Positions 15,639-24,374 of a stretch of 64,000 nucleotides of DNA are shown here, one piece after another (the stretch's first letter is position 1; each line of letters starts with the position of its first letter). The notes under the pieces were generated by a model. It did no database searches. It worked only from the letters and a program-made list of their open reading frames with translations, and was not told the DNA's origin. Origin of the DNA: Fidelibacterota bacterium (GTDB taxonomy: Bacteria; Fidelibacterota; Marinisomatia; SCGC-AAA003-L08; D37C17). The stretch is taken from contig JACNLQ010000056.1 in the NCBI GenBank assembly GCA_014381415.1, positions 1 through 64,000 on the forward strand, read 5' to 3'. A program made the translations under genes and the position numbers.

Positions 15639-17054
15639 TTAGATAGGAATTTGGGATTTTTGGAGTTTTTCATATTCAATTTTCCCCAATTCATTCCGGG
15701 GAATATTGGGTACTTGAATAAATTCTTTGGGTATTTTAAAGTTCGAAAGTTGTTCTGTTAGCTTTATTTTTAAATCCGAATTCCGAATTCCGAATTCCGA
15801 AATCACAATATACGCCACCACCTTCTGCCCCCATTCTTCATCTTCCATGCCAACCACGGCTGCATCGGTAATTCCGTCAATTTTCAACAAAGCTTCTTCC
15901 ACTTCTATGGGGTTCACATTTTCACCACCGGTGATAATCAGGTCTTTTCTCCGGATGTCTAGAAAAATAAGATTATCCTCATCCACCCTGCCCAAATCAT
16001 GAGTATTATGACTATTATTGGTTTCAGTTTCTCCCACATAACCCTTCATTACCATAGGTCCGGAAATATGCAACTCATCATTTTCTGACCATATTTTTGC
16101 ACCAGAAAAGGGTCTGCCAGCATATAATTTGTTATGAGGCTCATCTAATAGTTTGAGTCCCACCGTACCTGAGCAGGTTTCTGACATACCATACACTTTC
16201 ACTATATTGAGCTGTTTTTTGATGCATAAATCAAGGAGATATTCCGGTGATGGACCTCCACCTAATAATATCCAACGCAGGGTCTTTAAGGCTGTTAGTC
16301 CACCCTCTATATCCAGGATTCTTTTCAGCATGGTGGGAACCAATGAGATTATAGTGACTGGATATTTAATCATAGTATTCAATACCAATTGGGCTTCAAA
16401 AGTGGATACTAAATTAATTGAAAAACCAAATTTGAGGGCTCGCAGCATAACCGCCAATCCGCCAATATGATGCAAGGGTAGGCAGCAGAGAAATTGATCG
16501 GTTTTCTGAAACTGGAGAAAGCCATTCCAATTATTACAACTGGCTTCAAAATTACCATAAGTAAGCTGTACCGCCTTGGGTGTGCCAGTAGTTCCGGAAG
16601 TGAGAATAATAGCCGCAATATCATCTGTATTATATTTGTAATCATTATTAAAAGATGAACATCCACTGGAGGCATTGGGGAGTTCTTCAATAAAAGAAAC
16701 AGGAGCAAGGGGTAAGGAGAAAGAGGTATGAATTGGTTTCAGTTGCCAGTTGGTAATAATGAGTTTAGGTTGAATTTTATCATTGATAGCATCACGTTCA
16801 CTCTCCGTTAATTTTGGGGATATGGGTACTGCCACAGCACCAATTTCAAAACACGCCAAAATAATTTCAATGAATTCTACAGTGCTGGGGAGATAAATGA
16901 GGATTCTATCCTGTCGGCTAATACCTTCTTTAATGAGAGCCCTAGAATAAGTTGACACCATATTCCCCACCTCCGATATAGTGTACTGCTGATCTCCTTT
17001 CTGAATGAAGAGTTTTTCAGAATTTTGAAGAATTTGATTTTGAAGCCAACTCAT
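15639..17054 (-). CDS. menE: o-Succinylbenzoate-CoA ligase
   Basis: Adenylates o-succinylbenzoate and makes its CoA thioester for menaquinone. ANL-superfamily motifs: LTSGTTGTPK (151-160), the aromatic motif YGMSETCSG, and the hinge LDIRRKDLIITGGENVNP, with a late GKIEYEK lysine. The 471-residue protein starts immediately at the menC stop (TAATG overlap). The C-terminal domain contains EFGIRNS encoded by a 7-bp tandem repeat (15776-15801); gain or loss of one unit would shift the frame and remove the C-terminal catalytic lysine. Assignment as MenE rather than another acyl-CoA ligase rests on the menA-menC-menB context. Confidence 0.92.
   Translation of the reverse strand: MSWLQNQILQNSEKLFIQKGDQQYTISEVGNMVSTYSRALIKEGISRQDRILIYLPSTVEFIEIILACFEIGAVAVPISPKLTESERDAINDKIQPKLIITNWQLKPIHTSFSLPLAPVSFIEELPNASSGCSSFNNDYKYNTDDIAAIILTSGTTGTPKAVQLTYGNFEASCNNWNGFLQFQKTDQFLCCLPLHHIGGLAVMLRALKFGFSINLVSTFEAQLVLNTMIKYPVTIISLVPTMLKRILDIEGGLTALKTLRWILLGGGPSPEYLLDLCIKKQLNIVKVYGMSETCSGTVGLKLLDEPHNKLYAGRPFSGAKIWSENDELHISGPMVMKGYVGETETNNSHNTHDLGRVDEDNLIFLDIRRKDLIITGGENVNPIEVEEALLKIDGITDAAVVGMEDEEWGQKVVAYIVISEFGIRNSDLKIKLTEQLSNFKIPKEFIQVPNIPRNELGKIEYEKLQKSQIPI
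15776..15801. repeat. 7-bp tandem repeat CCGAATT, 3.7 copies, inside menE
   Basis: CCGAATT repeats at 15776-15782, 15783-15789 and 15790-15796, then CCGAA to 15801. Seven is not a multiple of three, so copy-number change alters the menE reading frame. In the present copy number the frame is open. Confidence 0.9.
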
Positions 17055-18073
17055 TATAAATCTACACCTAATCCATTACCGTCAAGAATGGAAATCTTAC
17101 CACTTTGAATTGGTTGTGTAGGCTTACCCTCATTTAATAAGGATCCTGTTGCAAGTCCACAAGCTTCAGAAATATCATTGGCAAGTGCCAAATGCACGCA
17201 GGCGCTCCTCCCGATATTTGTTTCAAGAGTGGATGTGATAACGGTCCTGATATTTTCAGCCCGACCAAGCTCGATGATTTTTTTGCATTCTGTGAAACCC
17301 CCTGTAATCATGGGCTTGATGATAAAAACATCTGCCGCCTGTTCATCAATTATTTTTTCAGCGGACTGAAAATCTGTGATAGATTCATCAACAGCAATGG
17401 GAATTTCGGTATGATAGGTAAGTTCAGCCAAATCTTCCAGATTAGCTGCCGGAAGTGGTTGCTCAATATAGTCAATGTTAAATTTTTCCATTTCTTTACA
17501 AAAACGGATGGCTTTAGGTAAATCAAAAACTCCATTACAATCCAATCGGAATTGAATTTCTTTCCCAAAAGATTGAGTGAGATATTCCATATTTTCGATT
17601 TCGTCAAAAAGATTCCGAAAGCCCACCTTCACCTTCATAATAGTAAAACCATCTCCGGGAAGATGAATCCCTGTCATGCCATTTACAGCAATTTCGGAAG
17701 CGGCGTTGCTATTTAAATATTTTGCTAATGGCAGCTCTGCCTCTTTTGCAAGAATATCATAAATTGCACTCTCTAAGGCAAATCGGACCGAAGGAGTATT
17801 TTGCGAATGGATTCCTATTAATAAAAATAACTCCTCGCAATCCAAATCTTCCCCATCAATAGCTTGATGGAAACCTTCCAGAGCATAGTGTACTTCCTTC
17901 AATGTTTCTGTGCTGAATCCGGGTAATGGTGATGCCTCACCTACTCCCGCAAAATTGGCATAGTTCAATTGTACCCAGACGCCTTCCCGATGGGTGTATG
18001 TCATTCCGGAAGTTTTGAGAGCTTTCACAAAAGGATTTGAAAAGGGTGTGACTTTAAAATGGCTGATTTTCAA
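17054..18073 (-). CDS. menC: o-Succinylbenzoate synthase
   Basis: Dehydrates SHCHC to o-succinylbenzoate in menaquinone synthesis. A 339-residue enolase-superfamily protein: an N-terminal capping domain (with the 20s-loop-like GVGEASPLPGFS), then the barrel with KVKVGF (catalytic lysine pair region), RLDCNGVF, YIEQPLP, IAVDESITD and FIIKPMITGG, i.e. the metal-binding Asp, Glu, Asp series and the second catalytic Lys. Overlaps menA by 4 bp and menE by 1 bp. A dipeptide epimerase is the main alternative in this superfamily, but the context settles MenC. Confidence 0.93.
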   Translation of the reverse strand: MKISHFKVTPFSNPFVKALKTSGMTYTHREGVWVQLNYANFAGVGEASPLPGFSTETLKEVHYALEGFHQAIDGEDLDCEELFLLIGIHSQNTPSVRFALESAIYDILAKEAELPLAKYLNSNAASEIAVNGMTGIHLPGDGFTIMKVKVGFRNLFDEIENMEYLTQSFGKEIQFRLDCNGVFDLPKAIRFCKEMEKFNIDYIEQPLPAANLEDLAELTYHTEIPIAVDESITDFQSAEKIIDEQAADVFIIKPMITGGFTECKKIIELGRAENIRTVITSTLETNIGRSACVHLALANDISEACGLATGSLLNEGKPTQPIQSGKISILDGNGLGVDL

Positions 18074-18936
18074 ATTATGAGTCCCAATGAGAAAAGGATG
18101 GTAAAGATAAATAAAAATCGGGCGGTACCAGCCAGTACGTTATTTAATTTTCGGCCTGTTTTTGAATTCAATTGGATAATGAGATTTATTGCTATGGGTA
18201 ATGCAAAGAGTGTGATTAATAAGGACATATTATCCCTTGTATTCCACCACATACATAGGGGAATTATAAATGGAATTATTACTAATATTGAAAATTCAAT
18301 TTGCGAAAAGGATTTCCCCAATCGTACAGCCAGTGTTTTTTTTTCGGTAATGATGTCTGTATCCATATCTCTTATATTATTTACCACTAAAATAGCAGTG
18401 GAGAGCATTCCCATTGCCACGCCCAATAACAGGGAATAATTGGTTATATATCCCGTTTGTAGAAAATAGGTTCCGGGAACGGCAATGAGTCCAAAAAAAA
18501 TGAAAACAAATAAATCCCCCCAACCATGATACCCTAATGGATAGGGACCACCTGTGTAGGCAATCCCGGCTGTTATGGATGTGAGTCCGATGACAACAAT
18601 GGGCCATCCACCAATATATGCCAAGTAGAATCCCACAAAAATTGCCAGTGCAAATATGCGCCACATGCCTTGTTTCATTTTATCAGGAGTGATTAGTCCG
18701 GACTGCGTAGCTCTCGTTGGACCTAAGCGGTCATCTCTATCAGACCCTTTTTGAAAATCATAGACATCATTGGCAAAATTAGCTCCAATTTGTATGAGGC
18801 CTGCTGCCAACAGGGTCATAAAAAAAATAAATAAATGGAATAAACCATCATGGTAAGACAGAGCCGTACCCAATAATACGGGAGAAATTCCTGCAGGTAA
18901 TGTCTTAATCCTCGCTGCTAATATCCATTTATTCAT
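18070..18936 (-). CDS. menA: 1,4-Dihydroxy-2-naphthoate polyprenyltransferase
   Basis: Inner-membrane UbiA-family prenyltransferase attaching the isoprenoid tail to DHNA. It is 288 residues with eight to nine hydrophobic segments. The first Asp-rich motif is GANFANDVYDFQKGSD (51-66), followed by GPTRATQSG; the second motif is NNIRDMDTD. Overlaps menC by 4 bp. Upstream is the second GxxExxY cassette, which separates it from menB. Confidence 0.95.
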   Translation of the reverse strand: MNKWILAARIKTLPAGISPVLLGTALSYHDGLFHLFIFFMTLLAAGLIQIGANFANDVYDFQKGSDRDDRLGPTRATQSGLITPDKMKQGMWRIFALAIFVGFYLAYIGGWPIVVIGLTSITAGIAYTGGPYPLGYHGWGDLFVFIFFGLIAVPGTYFLQTGYITNYSLLLGVAMGMLSTAILVVNNIRDMDTDIITEKKTLAVRLGKSFSQIEFSILVIIPFIIPLCMWWNTRDNMSLLITLFALPIAINLIIQLNSKTGRKLNNVLAGTARFLFIFTILFSLGLII

Positions 18937-18964
18937 ATATTAATCACAAAATTATTTAACCACA

Positions 18965-18995
18965 CCCGCCTGCCCTCCTTTGGTGAGGGAGCGGG
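18965..18995. repeat. GC-rich hairpin upstream of menA
   Basis: The two arms CCCGCC plus CCCTC (18965-18977) and GAGGG plus GCGGG (18985-18995) pair across a short loop, with small bulges. No T-run follows on either strand, so it is not called a terminator. It lies in the menA leader between menA and the repeat arm of the GxxExxY cassette. Confidence 0.45.
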
Positions 18996-19044
18996 CAAGG
19001 ATAAACTCAAGATCATTTACCATGAATTGACCCGAATTAGTTTG

Positions 19045-19475
19045 ACCACAGATAAACACAGAAAGACACCGATATTAAAAAACCAACCTCTCATATTCAA
19101 GTTTTGTATTCTTGAAATTGATGATAAGTGCAACTTTAATTCCAGTAGCTTTTAAATAATTCAGAGTTTGGGCTTGATTTATTTTTGTTATTTTTTCCAC
19201 AGTTTTTAGTTCAAGAATAATCTTTTCTTCAGCAAAAATATCTGCAAAATATTCTCCTACAACTTTGCCATGATAAGTCACTTTGATCGGATGCTGTTGA
19301 TTGGCTTTTATTCCTTTTTCTTTTAATGCAATCATTAATGCGGTTTCATCCACTTTTTCAAGGAAGCCACTCCCCAATTCGTTATGTACTTCACTAGCAG
19401 CACCTAAAATATTATAGGATAATTCTTTATATAGAAAAGGCAATTTATTTGTGTTTATCTGTGTCCATCTGTGGT
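19045..19475. repeat. Inverted-repeat cassette carrying a GxxExxY gene, inserted between menB and menA
   Basis: The left arm begins ACCACAGATAAACACAGAAA and runs on through GACAC (19045-19069). The right arm, read on the minus strand, begins ACCACAGATGGACACAGATA and runs on through AACAC (19475-19451). They match in the pattern ACCACAGATnnACACAGAnn(n)ACAC. The arms closely enclose the GxxExxY gene (19075-19443). The right arm starts four bases after the menB stop. The same architecture occurs at 8076-8558 with a different but related arm sequence. Confidence 0.7.
19075..19443 (-). CDS. GxxExxY family protein, copy 2
   Basis: A 122-residue relative of the gene at 8.1-8.5 kb. Shared landmarks are an opening YNILGAASEVHNELGSGFLE, IILELKTV (E-x-K strand), QTLNYLKATGIKVALIINF and LEYERLVF. 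In the name-giving motif the final Tyr is replaced: GSGFLEKVDE has Asp where copy 1 has Tyr (GFLESVY). Function unknown; a nuclease-like fold is a guess from the E-x-K strand. It lies in the men operon, same strand, between menB and menA, inside inverted-repeat arms. Confidence 0.88.
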   Translation of the reverse strand: MPFLYKELSYNILGAASEVHNELGSGFLEKVDETALMIALKEKGIKANQQHPIKVTYHGKVVGEYFADIFAEEKIILELKTVEKITKINQAQTLNYLKATGIKVALIINFKNTKLEYERLVF

Positions 19476-19478
19476 TAA

Positions 19479-20309
19479 TTACGGTAGGCGGGGAAATTTA
19501 TTAAACTCCGGTTTACGTTTTTCCTTAAAGGCATCCCGTCCTTCTTGGGCTTCTTCCGTCATATAGAAGAGCATAGTGGCATCTCCAGCAAATTGTTGAA
19601 GTCCTGCCTGGCCGTCGCAATCGGCATTTAGGGCACCCTTCAACATGCGTAGGGCAAGGGGAGATTTTTCCAGCATTTCATTGCACCATTGGATCGTTTC
19701 TTCTTCCAATTTTTCATATGGAACCACACAATTTACAAGTCCCCAATCGAGGGCAGTCTGGGCATCATACATTCTACATAAAAACCAAACTTCACGAGCG
19801 CGTTTCTGTCCAATAATACGTGCCATATAGGAAGCACCCCAGCCTCCATCAAACGAGCCTACTTTAGGACCCGTTTGTCCAAATTTGGCATTGTCGGCAG
19901 CAATGGTGAGGTCACAGAGCATATGTAATACGTGGCCTCCGCCAACAGCATATCCAGCCACCATGGCTACCACAGGTTTGGGCATATAGCGGATTTGCTT
20001 TTGTACATCCAATATATTCAAACGGGGAACTCCATCATCTCCAACATAACCAGCATCCCCACGGATTTTCTGATCGCCACCTGCACAGAAGGCATCTTTG
20101 CCTTCACCGGTGAGAATGATTACCCCTGCTCCCTGATCTTCACGGGCGAGTTTTAATGACTCCTTTAATTCAAATACTGTTTTTGGACGAAAAGAATTTC
20201 TAACCTCTGGGCGGTTGATTGTAATTTTGATAACACCTTTTGCACCATCCAACCCACGCTCATATTTTATATCGGTAAACTCCTGAATGGATTCCCAATT
20301 AATTTTCAT
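19479..20309 (-). CDS. menB: 1,4-Dihydroxy-2-naphthoyl-CoA synthase
   Basis: Crotonase-fold enzyme closing the second ring of the naphthoquinone. It is 276 residues with [12 protein letters not shown] (31-42), AFCAGGDQK (73-81), [14 protein letters not shown] (120-133), [16 protein letters not shown] (143-158) and a C-terminal [26 protein letters not shown] is the signature that separates MenB from ordinary enoyl-CoA hydratases. First gene of the menB-menA-menC-menE run; menD, menF and menH are not in the window. A 211-bp divergent gap separates it from the plus-strand hemolysin III-like gene and should contain both promoters. Confidence 0.96.
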   Translation of the reverse strand: MKINWESIQEFTDIKYERGLDGAKGVIKITINRPEVRNSFRPKTVFELKESLKLAREDQGAGVIILTGEGKDAFCAGGDQKIRGDAGYVGDDGVPRLNILDVQKQIRYMPKPVVAMVAGYAVGGGHVLHMLCDLTIAADNAKFGQTGPKVGSFDGGWGASYMARIIGQKRAREVWFLCRMYDAQTALDWGLVNCVVPYEKLEEETIQWCNEMLEKSPLALRMLKGALNADCDGQAGLQQFAGDATMLFYMTEEAQEGRDAFKEKRKPEFNKFPRLP

Positions 20310-20520
20310 AATATCTCCTAATAATTAACTCGTAAAATGGGGTTAAAAATTACTATTCTTCGAGTTCAAAGCACTACAATTCCTTTTAAATATCCACTCA
20401 AATTTTAATTAAGGATAATTATTTTCAACGTTTGTTGAACTAAATTTGCTTAGGTGGTATGTCTCAAAATATTTGTTTAATACAGCTTTTAAAACTAATT
20501 TTTCATTATAGGGAATTTGT

Positions 20521-21165
20521 ATGGCGGGACAGAAAAAAAAGAAATATACCCAAACACTCAAGGAAGAAATCGCTAATAGTATCACCCATGGTTTAGGGTT
20601 TGGCTTCAGTGTGGCAGGACTGACAATTTTGGTAGTATTTGCCATTATGGATGGAGACCCTTGGAGAATTGCTGCCTTTGCTATTTATGGAGGGTGTTTA
20701 ACAACACTATACCTTGTATCCACCCTCTACCATAGCTTCACCCATTCCAGGACTAAAGCCATTTTTCGAAGATTAGATCACTCCGCTATTTATCTGCTTA
20801 TTGCCGGGACTTACACTCCTGTAATTTTGATCTCGTTGCGGACAACCTGGGTGCTTTACCTACTTCCCATTATTTGGAGTATGGCAATCATAGGAATATA
20901 TATTAAATTAGCCTTTATTCACCGCTATGAACTGTTAAGTGTTGCCTTCTATGTTTTTATGGGCTGGCTGGCACTCATCGCTGTAAAACCACTTTACAAT
21001 TCAATTCCCATCGAATCATTTATTTGGATAATTGTAGGTGGGCTCAGTTATTCTTGCGGTGTCATATTTTATTCCTGGATTCGACTGCCCTATCATCATA
21101 CCATCTGGCATATTTTTGTACTTGCAGGAAGCATATCCCATTATATTGGAATGCTATATATTTAA
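20521..21165 (+). CDS. Hemolysin III/PAQR family membrane protein
   Basis: A 214-residue protein with seven hydrophobic segments. Family markers are EEIANSITHGLGFG (15-28), STLYHSFTHS, RLDHSAIYLLIAGTYTP and the C-terminal HTIWHIFVLAGSISHY with its conserved His residues, which together form the probable metal site of the PAQR fold. Cellular role in bacteria is not settled; hemolysis is not implied. A short AGGGA lies before the ATG. The next gene begins 4 bp after its stop. Confidence 0.9.
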   Translation: MAGQKKKKYTQTLKEEIANSITHGLGFGFSVAGLTILVVFAIMDGDPWRIAAFAIYGGCLTTLYLVSTLYHSFTHSRTKAIFRRLDHSAIYLLIAGTYTPVILISLRTTWVLYLLPIIWSMAIIGIYIKLAFIHRYELLSVAFYVFMGWLALIAVKPLYNSIPIESFIWIIVGGLSYSCGVIFYSWIRLPYHHTIWHIFVLAGSISHYIGMLYI

Positions 21166-21169
21166 CCAA

Positions 21170-21799
21170 ATGCTTTACCATATTATTATTGGAATATCAA
21201 TGTTTACTCTTCTATGGGGTGAATACAATAAATCCAAATTATTGCGGTTCCTGTTTAAGCCGCTCACCATCCTTTTAATTTTATTTATCCCAATCATGTC
21301 CACCCAATTGTCATGGGGAATTAATTATTCCTCCTTAATAATTACAGGACTATTTCTTTCCATGTTTGGGGATATTTTTCTCATGTTCAGTGAAAAGTAT
21401 TTTGTCCCCGGCTTGATAGCTTTTCTAATGGCACATTTAGTGTATACCTCTGCATTTATATCTGTTGATGGAATCCATTATTCATGGATATGCTTTATTT
21501 TTCTAATTGGGGGAATTCTCATTTTTAGAATGCTAAATAAAAACTTAGGGAAACTACAAATGCCTGTGGCTATCTATATTTCTGCAATTGCAATAATGGC
21601 TTGGCAAAGTTGGGAATTATACCTTTTAACAGAAAGCTATGGGTTTGAATTGGCAGCTGTGGGAACCATTTTTTTTCTCATTTCTGATTTAGCTCTATCG
21701 GTGAACAAATTTCTTAAACCGATGAAATTTGCTCAATTTATAATATTGCCGACCTATTTTATTGCTCAATGGTTGATTGCGATTTCAACCTTGTTTTAA
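21170..21799 (+). CDS. YhhN/TMEM86 family (lysoplasmalogenase-like) membrane protein
   Basis: I start the gene at the ATG at 21170, four bases after the preceding stop, giving 209 residues; a longer in-frame extension would overlap the previous gene by about 130 bp. The product is almost wholly hydrophobic (about eight segments) with the family marks FLSMFGDIFLMF, KYFVPGLIAFLMAHLVY and ISDLALSVNKF, where the conserved Asp residues are thought to be catalytic in eukaryotic TMEM86 lysoplasmalogenases. Substrate here is unknown. Likely co-transcribed with the hemolysin III-like gene. Confidence 0.85.
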   Translation: MLYHIIIGISMFTLLWGEYNKSKLLRFLFKPLTILLILFIPIMSTQLSWGINYSSLIITGLFLSMFGDIFLMFSEKYFVPGLIAFLMAHLVYTSAFISVDGIHYSWICFIFLIGGILIFRMLNKNLGKLQMPVAIYISAIAIMAWQSWELYLLTESYGFELAAVGTIFFLISDLALSVNKFLKPMKFAQFIILPTYFIAQWLIAISTLF

Positions 21800-22066
21800 T
21801 GAGTTCACTCTAGAGATGGGTTAAAAACCCAAAGAAGGTGTAATTTTGCGATGCCCCTACCTAAAGGATGGGGTAATTATTTCCTTGTTTCTCTCATTAT
21901 TACAGCACTTGCCCCATTCTTTAGCGTGGGGATTGAAATCCTTAATAAACTGGGCTTTAGTCTAAAAAGACCTTTTCGGAGTAGACTCATTTATGCCTTT
22001 AATTTTATCTAAGAGTTTTTTTACATTACAATCTATCTTCAGTCAATATTATTAGCAAAATAACCA

Positions 22067-23263
22067 ATGGCAATTCATATTAAGCCTGAAATAGAGGCAA
22101 TCAAAGAAAAGATCATTTCCACTCGTAGGGATATTCACCAACATCCTGAACTGGCGTTTGATGAACATAGAACAGCTCAATTGGTTGCGGATCGCTTACA
22201 GTCTTTTGGGATGGACGTTCAAACCGGAGTGGGTAAAACCGGTGTAGTTGGCACCTTGAAGGGGAATAACAGTGGAAAAACTATCGCTCTCCGAGCTGAT
22301 ATGGATGCCCTTCCCATGCAGGAAATAGGTGATCTACCCTATAAATCCAAGAATGATGGTGTGATGCACGCCTGCGGGCATGACGGTCATACGGCAATGC
22401 TCTTGGGAGCGGCTGAAGCCCTATCCCAAAAAACGGAATCCCTAAATGGTACAATAAAATTCATATTTCAGCCAGCAGAAGAAGGCGCTGGAGGCGCACG
22501 CTATATGATTGAAGATGGTGCAATTGAAGGCGTTGATGAAATATATGGTTTACATTTGTGGAATTATCAAAAGTACGGAACCATCGGAGTTAAACCGGGC
22601 CCTATCATGGCAGCAGCTGATCTCTTTGAAATTACCATTCATGGTAAAGGTGGCCATGGTGCAGCCCCTCAAGGCACGAAGGATGCCGTTGTTATAGCAT
22701 CTCATTTAGTGCAGACTCTACAGACCATCGTGAGCCGGAATACCAATCCCATTGAATCTACGGTGGTGACCATTGGTCAAATCAATGGCGGCTATAATTT
22801 TAATATTATTGCGGATACAGTTAATATGAAAGGGACTTCCCGTGCCTATACAGAAGAAAATCGCCAACTAATCAAATCCCGCATGGTAGAAATCATTAAA
22901 GGGACTGAACAGATTTTTGATTGTAAAATTGATTTTGAATATGAAGATGGCTATCCCCCAACTGTTAATCACCCAGTTCAATCTGCAACACTTCTCAAGG
23001 CTGCCAAACAGATTGTTGGCAATGGTGCTGGCACTCCCTACCTTTCAATGGGTGGTGAGGATTTCAGCTATTTTCTGCAGGAAGTCCCAGGTTGTTTTTT
23101 CTTTGTAGGTTCAGCCCCAATAGATAAAGAACCATTATCTGTACCGCACCACTGTTCATATTTTGATTTTGATGAACGAGCTCTTTTGGTGGGGAGTTCG
23201 GTGTTTGTGAAATTGGTACAAAGTGAATTGGCATGTGAATATTCTTTAAAAAATATTGAATAA
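22067..23263 (+). CDS. M20 family amidohydrolase (N-acyl-amino acid/hippurate hydrolase-like)
   Basis: A dinuclear-metal peptidase of 398 residues hydrolysing an N-acyl or aminoacyl amide in the cytoplasm. Motifs are RRDIHQHPELAFDE (20-33), ALRADMDALP (74-83), the metal site HACGHDGHTAML (101-112), FQPAEEGAGGA (135-144), the dimerisation-domain GHGGHGAAPQ, and the late SMGGEDFSYF plus PHHCSYFDFDE. These favour the amidohydrolase (ama/hippuricase/IAA-amino acid hydrolase) branch over DapE or ArgE. Exact substrate is not decidable. Upstream is a 267-bp gap with only a small GGGTT-AAAAA-CCC-type hairpin near 21818. Confidence 0.92.
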   Translation: MAIHIKPEIEAIKEKIISTRRDIHQHPELAFDEHRTAQLVADRLQSFGMDVQTGVGKTGVVGTLKGNNSGKTIALRADMDALPMQEIGDLPYKSKNDGVMHACGHDGHTAMLLGAAEALSQKTESLNGTIKFIFQPAEEGAGGARYMIEDGAIEGVDEIYGLHLWNYQKYGTIGVKPGPIMAAADLFEITIHGKGGHGAAPQGTKDAVVIASHLVQTLQTIVSRNTNPIESTVVTIGQINGGYNFNIIADTVNMKGTSRAYTEENRQLIKSRMVEIIKGTEQIFDCKIDFEYEDGYPPTVNHPVQSATLLKAAKQIVGNGAGTPYLSMGGEDFSYFLQEVPGCFFFVGSAPIDKEPLSVPHHCSYFDFDERALLVGSSVFVKLVQSELACEYSLKNIE

Positions 23264-23289
23264 ATAATAAATAGAAAGGAACTGAATAA

Positions 23290-23664
23290 ATGAAAAATAA
23301 AATTGAAATGGGATTAAGAATATTAATTGGATTGATGTTGACCTTCTCAGGATTAAATAAATTAATGGGGTTTATGCCTATGCCTGAAATGGCCGAAGCG
23401 GGGACTGCATTTATGTCGGCGTTAGCAGAAACAAAATATATAATGCCTGCCATTGCCTTAGTTGAAATTGTTGGGGGTATACTTCTCGCAATCAATAAAT
23501 CAGTTCCTTTTGCATTAATACTATTAGCTCCAATCGTATTTAATATCTTTTGTTTCCATTTGATACTTGATCCAGCAGGTCTTGGAGCAGGAATAACTTT
23601 TGTGGTTACCTTGGGATGGTTTGCTTGGAATAGAAAAGAGGAATTTAGTTCTCTTTTTAAGTAA
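23290..23664 (+). CDS. DoxX-like small membrane protein
   Basis: A 124-residue protein with four hydrophobic helices (about 8-26, 50-67, 72-92 and 97-112) and the opening GLRILIGLMLTFSGLNKLMGF typical of DoxX/DoxD-like proteins. Function is unknown; relatives are linked to quinone or redox membrane processes. A clear AAGGA ribosome site precedes the ATG, and the gene lies 26 bp after the M20 hydrolase, so the two are probably one transcript. Confidence 0.75.
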   Translation: MKNKIEMGLRILIGLMLTFSGLNKLMGFMPMPEMAEAGTAFMSALAETKYIMPAIALVEIVGGILLAINKSVPFALILLAPIVFNIFCFHLILDPAGLGAGITFVVTLGWFAWNRKEEFSSLFK

Positions 23665-23676
23665 TTGGTTGAAATA

Positions 23677-23870
23677 TTGTTAAAAATTGCAAACCATTCT
23701 GATATTGATGAAACCATCAAACTTCACTATAATTACCAGATTGATTCAATAGCAGATCAATTAAGGCACATACACGAAAATTTGGCCTTGTTGTCATTAA
23801 TGAATTAGAATTTAATAACAATCAATATATTGAAATAGCATGCCTTACTGGAAGAAATAAAACCACCTAA
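23677..23870 (+). pseudogene. Remnant of a GNAT-type acetyltransferase gene
   Basis: From a TTG at 23677 the frame reads LLKIANHSDIDETIKLHYNY, then QIDSIADQL, resembling the N-terminus of GNAT acetyltransferases, before a stop near 23808. In a second frame the downstream stretch reads RKFGLVVINELEFNNNQYIE, then IACLTGRN, to a TAA at 23870, resembling a C-terminal end. The expected central acetyl-CoA-binding part is absent. Together this looks like a gene reduced by internal deletion and frameshift. The match is by eye only. Confidence 0.4.
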
Positions 23871-23888
23871 CATTTCAAAAGGAGAAAA

Positions 23889-24368
23889 ATGAAACCAGTT
23901 ATAAACATTGATGAAATAGCAGAATTTGAAGAATATGAAAAAGATGATTTTGAAGGAAAGTTTGCTATTTTGGGAGAAAAAATAGGTGCTAAACAGTTAG
24001 GCTATAATTTGACAATTGTTCCGCCTGGTAAAAAATCCTGTCCATTTCACAATCATAGAGTAAATGAAGAAATGTTTCTCATATTAGAAGGATCTGGACT
24101 GTTGAGGTTTGACAAGGATGAATATTCATTAAAGAAGAATGATATTATTGCCTGCCCCAGTGGAGACAGATCTGTGGCTCACCAAATCATAAATAATAGT
24201 AATTCAGATTTGAAATATTTAGCACTAAGCACCAATATTATTCATGAAATTTGTGAATACCCTGATTCAGATAAAATAATCTCTTCCGTAGGAACCTATA
24301 AAAATAAGGAATTAAGACATATTTCAAATGCGAGTGAATCAGTCAATTACTATGATGGGGAAGAATAG
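23889..24368 (+). CDS. Cupin-domain protein
   Basis: A 159-residue single-domain cupin. The two cupin motifs are CPFHNHRVNEEMFLILEGSG (51-70; His-x-His and Glu metal ligands) and a later PSGDRSVAHQIIN with the third His. The cytoplasmic substrate is unknown; the family spans dioxygenases, isomerases and sensor proteins. A strong AAGGAG ribosome site lies before the ATG, and the nitroreductase-family gene begins 6 bp after its stop, so the pair is probably functionally linked. Confidence 0.85.
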   Translation: MKPVINIDEIAEFEEYEKDDFEGKFAILGEKIGAKQLGYNLTIVPPGKKSCPFHNHRVNEEMFLILEGSGLLRFDKDEYSLKKNDIIACPSGDRSVAHQIINNSNSDLKYLALSTNIIHEICEYPDSDKIISSVGTYKNKELRHISNASESVNYYDGEE

Positions 24369-24374
24369 GCGGGT

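Noticed and set aside
21038..21799. Long form of the YhhN-like gene starting inside the hemolysin III-like gene.
   Set aside because: The extra 44 residues overlap the upstream coding region; the ATG at 21170, just after that stop, fits better.
21930..21950. GTGGGGATTGAAATCC resembles the 3' end of some CRISPR repeats.
   Set aside because: Only one copy; no regularly spaced repeats or cas genes nearby.
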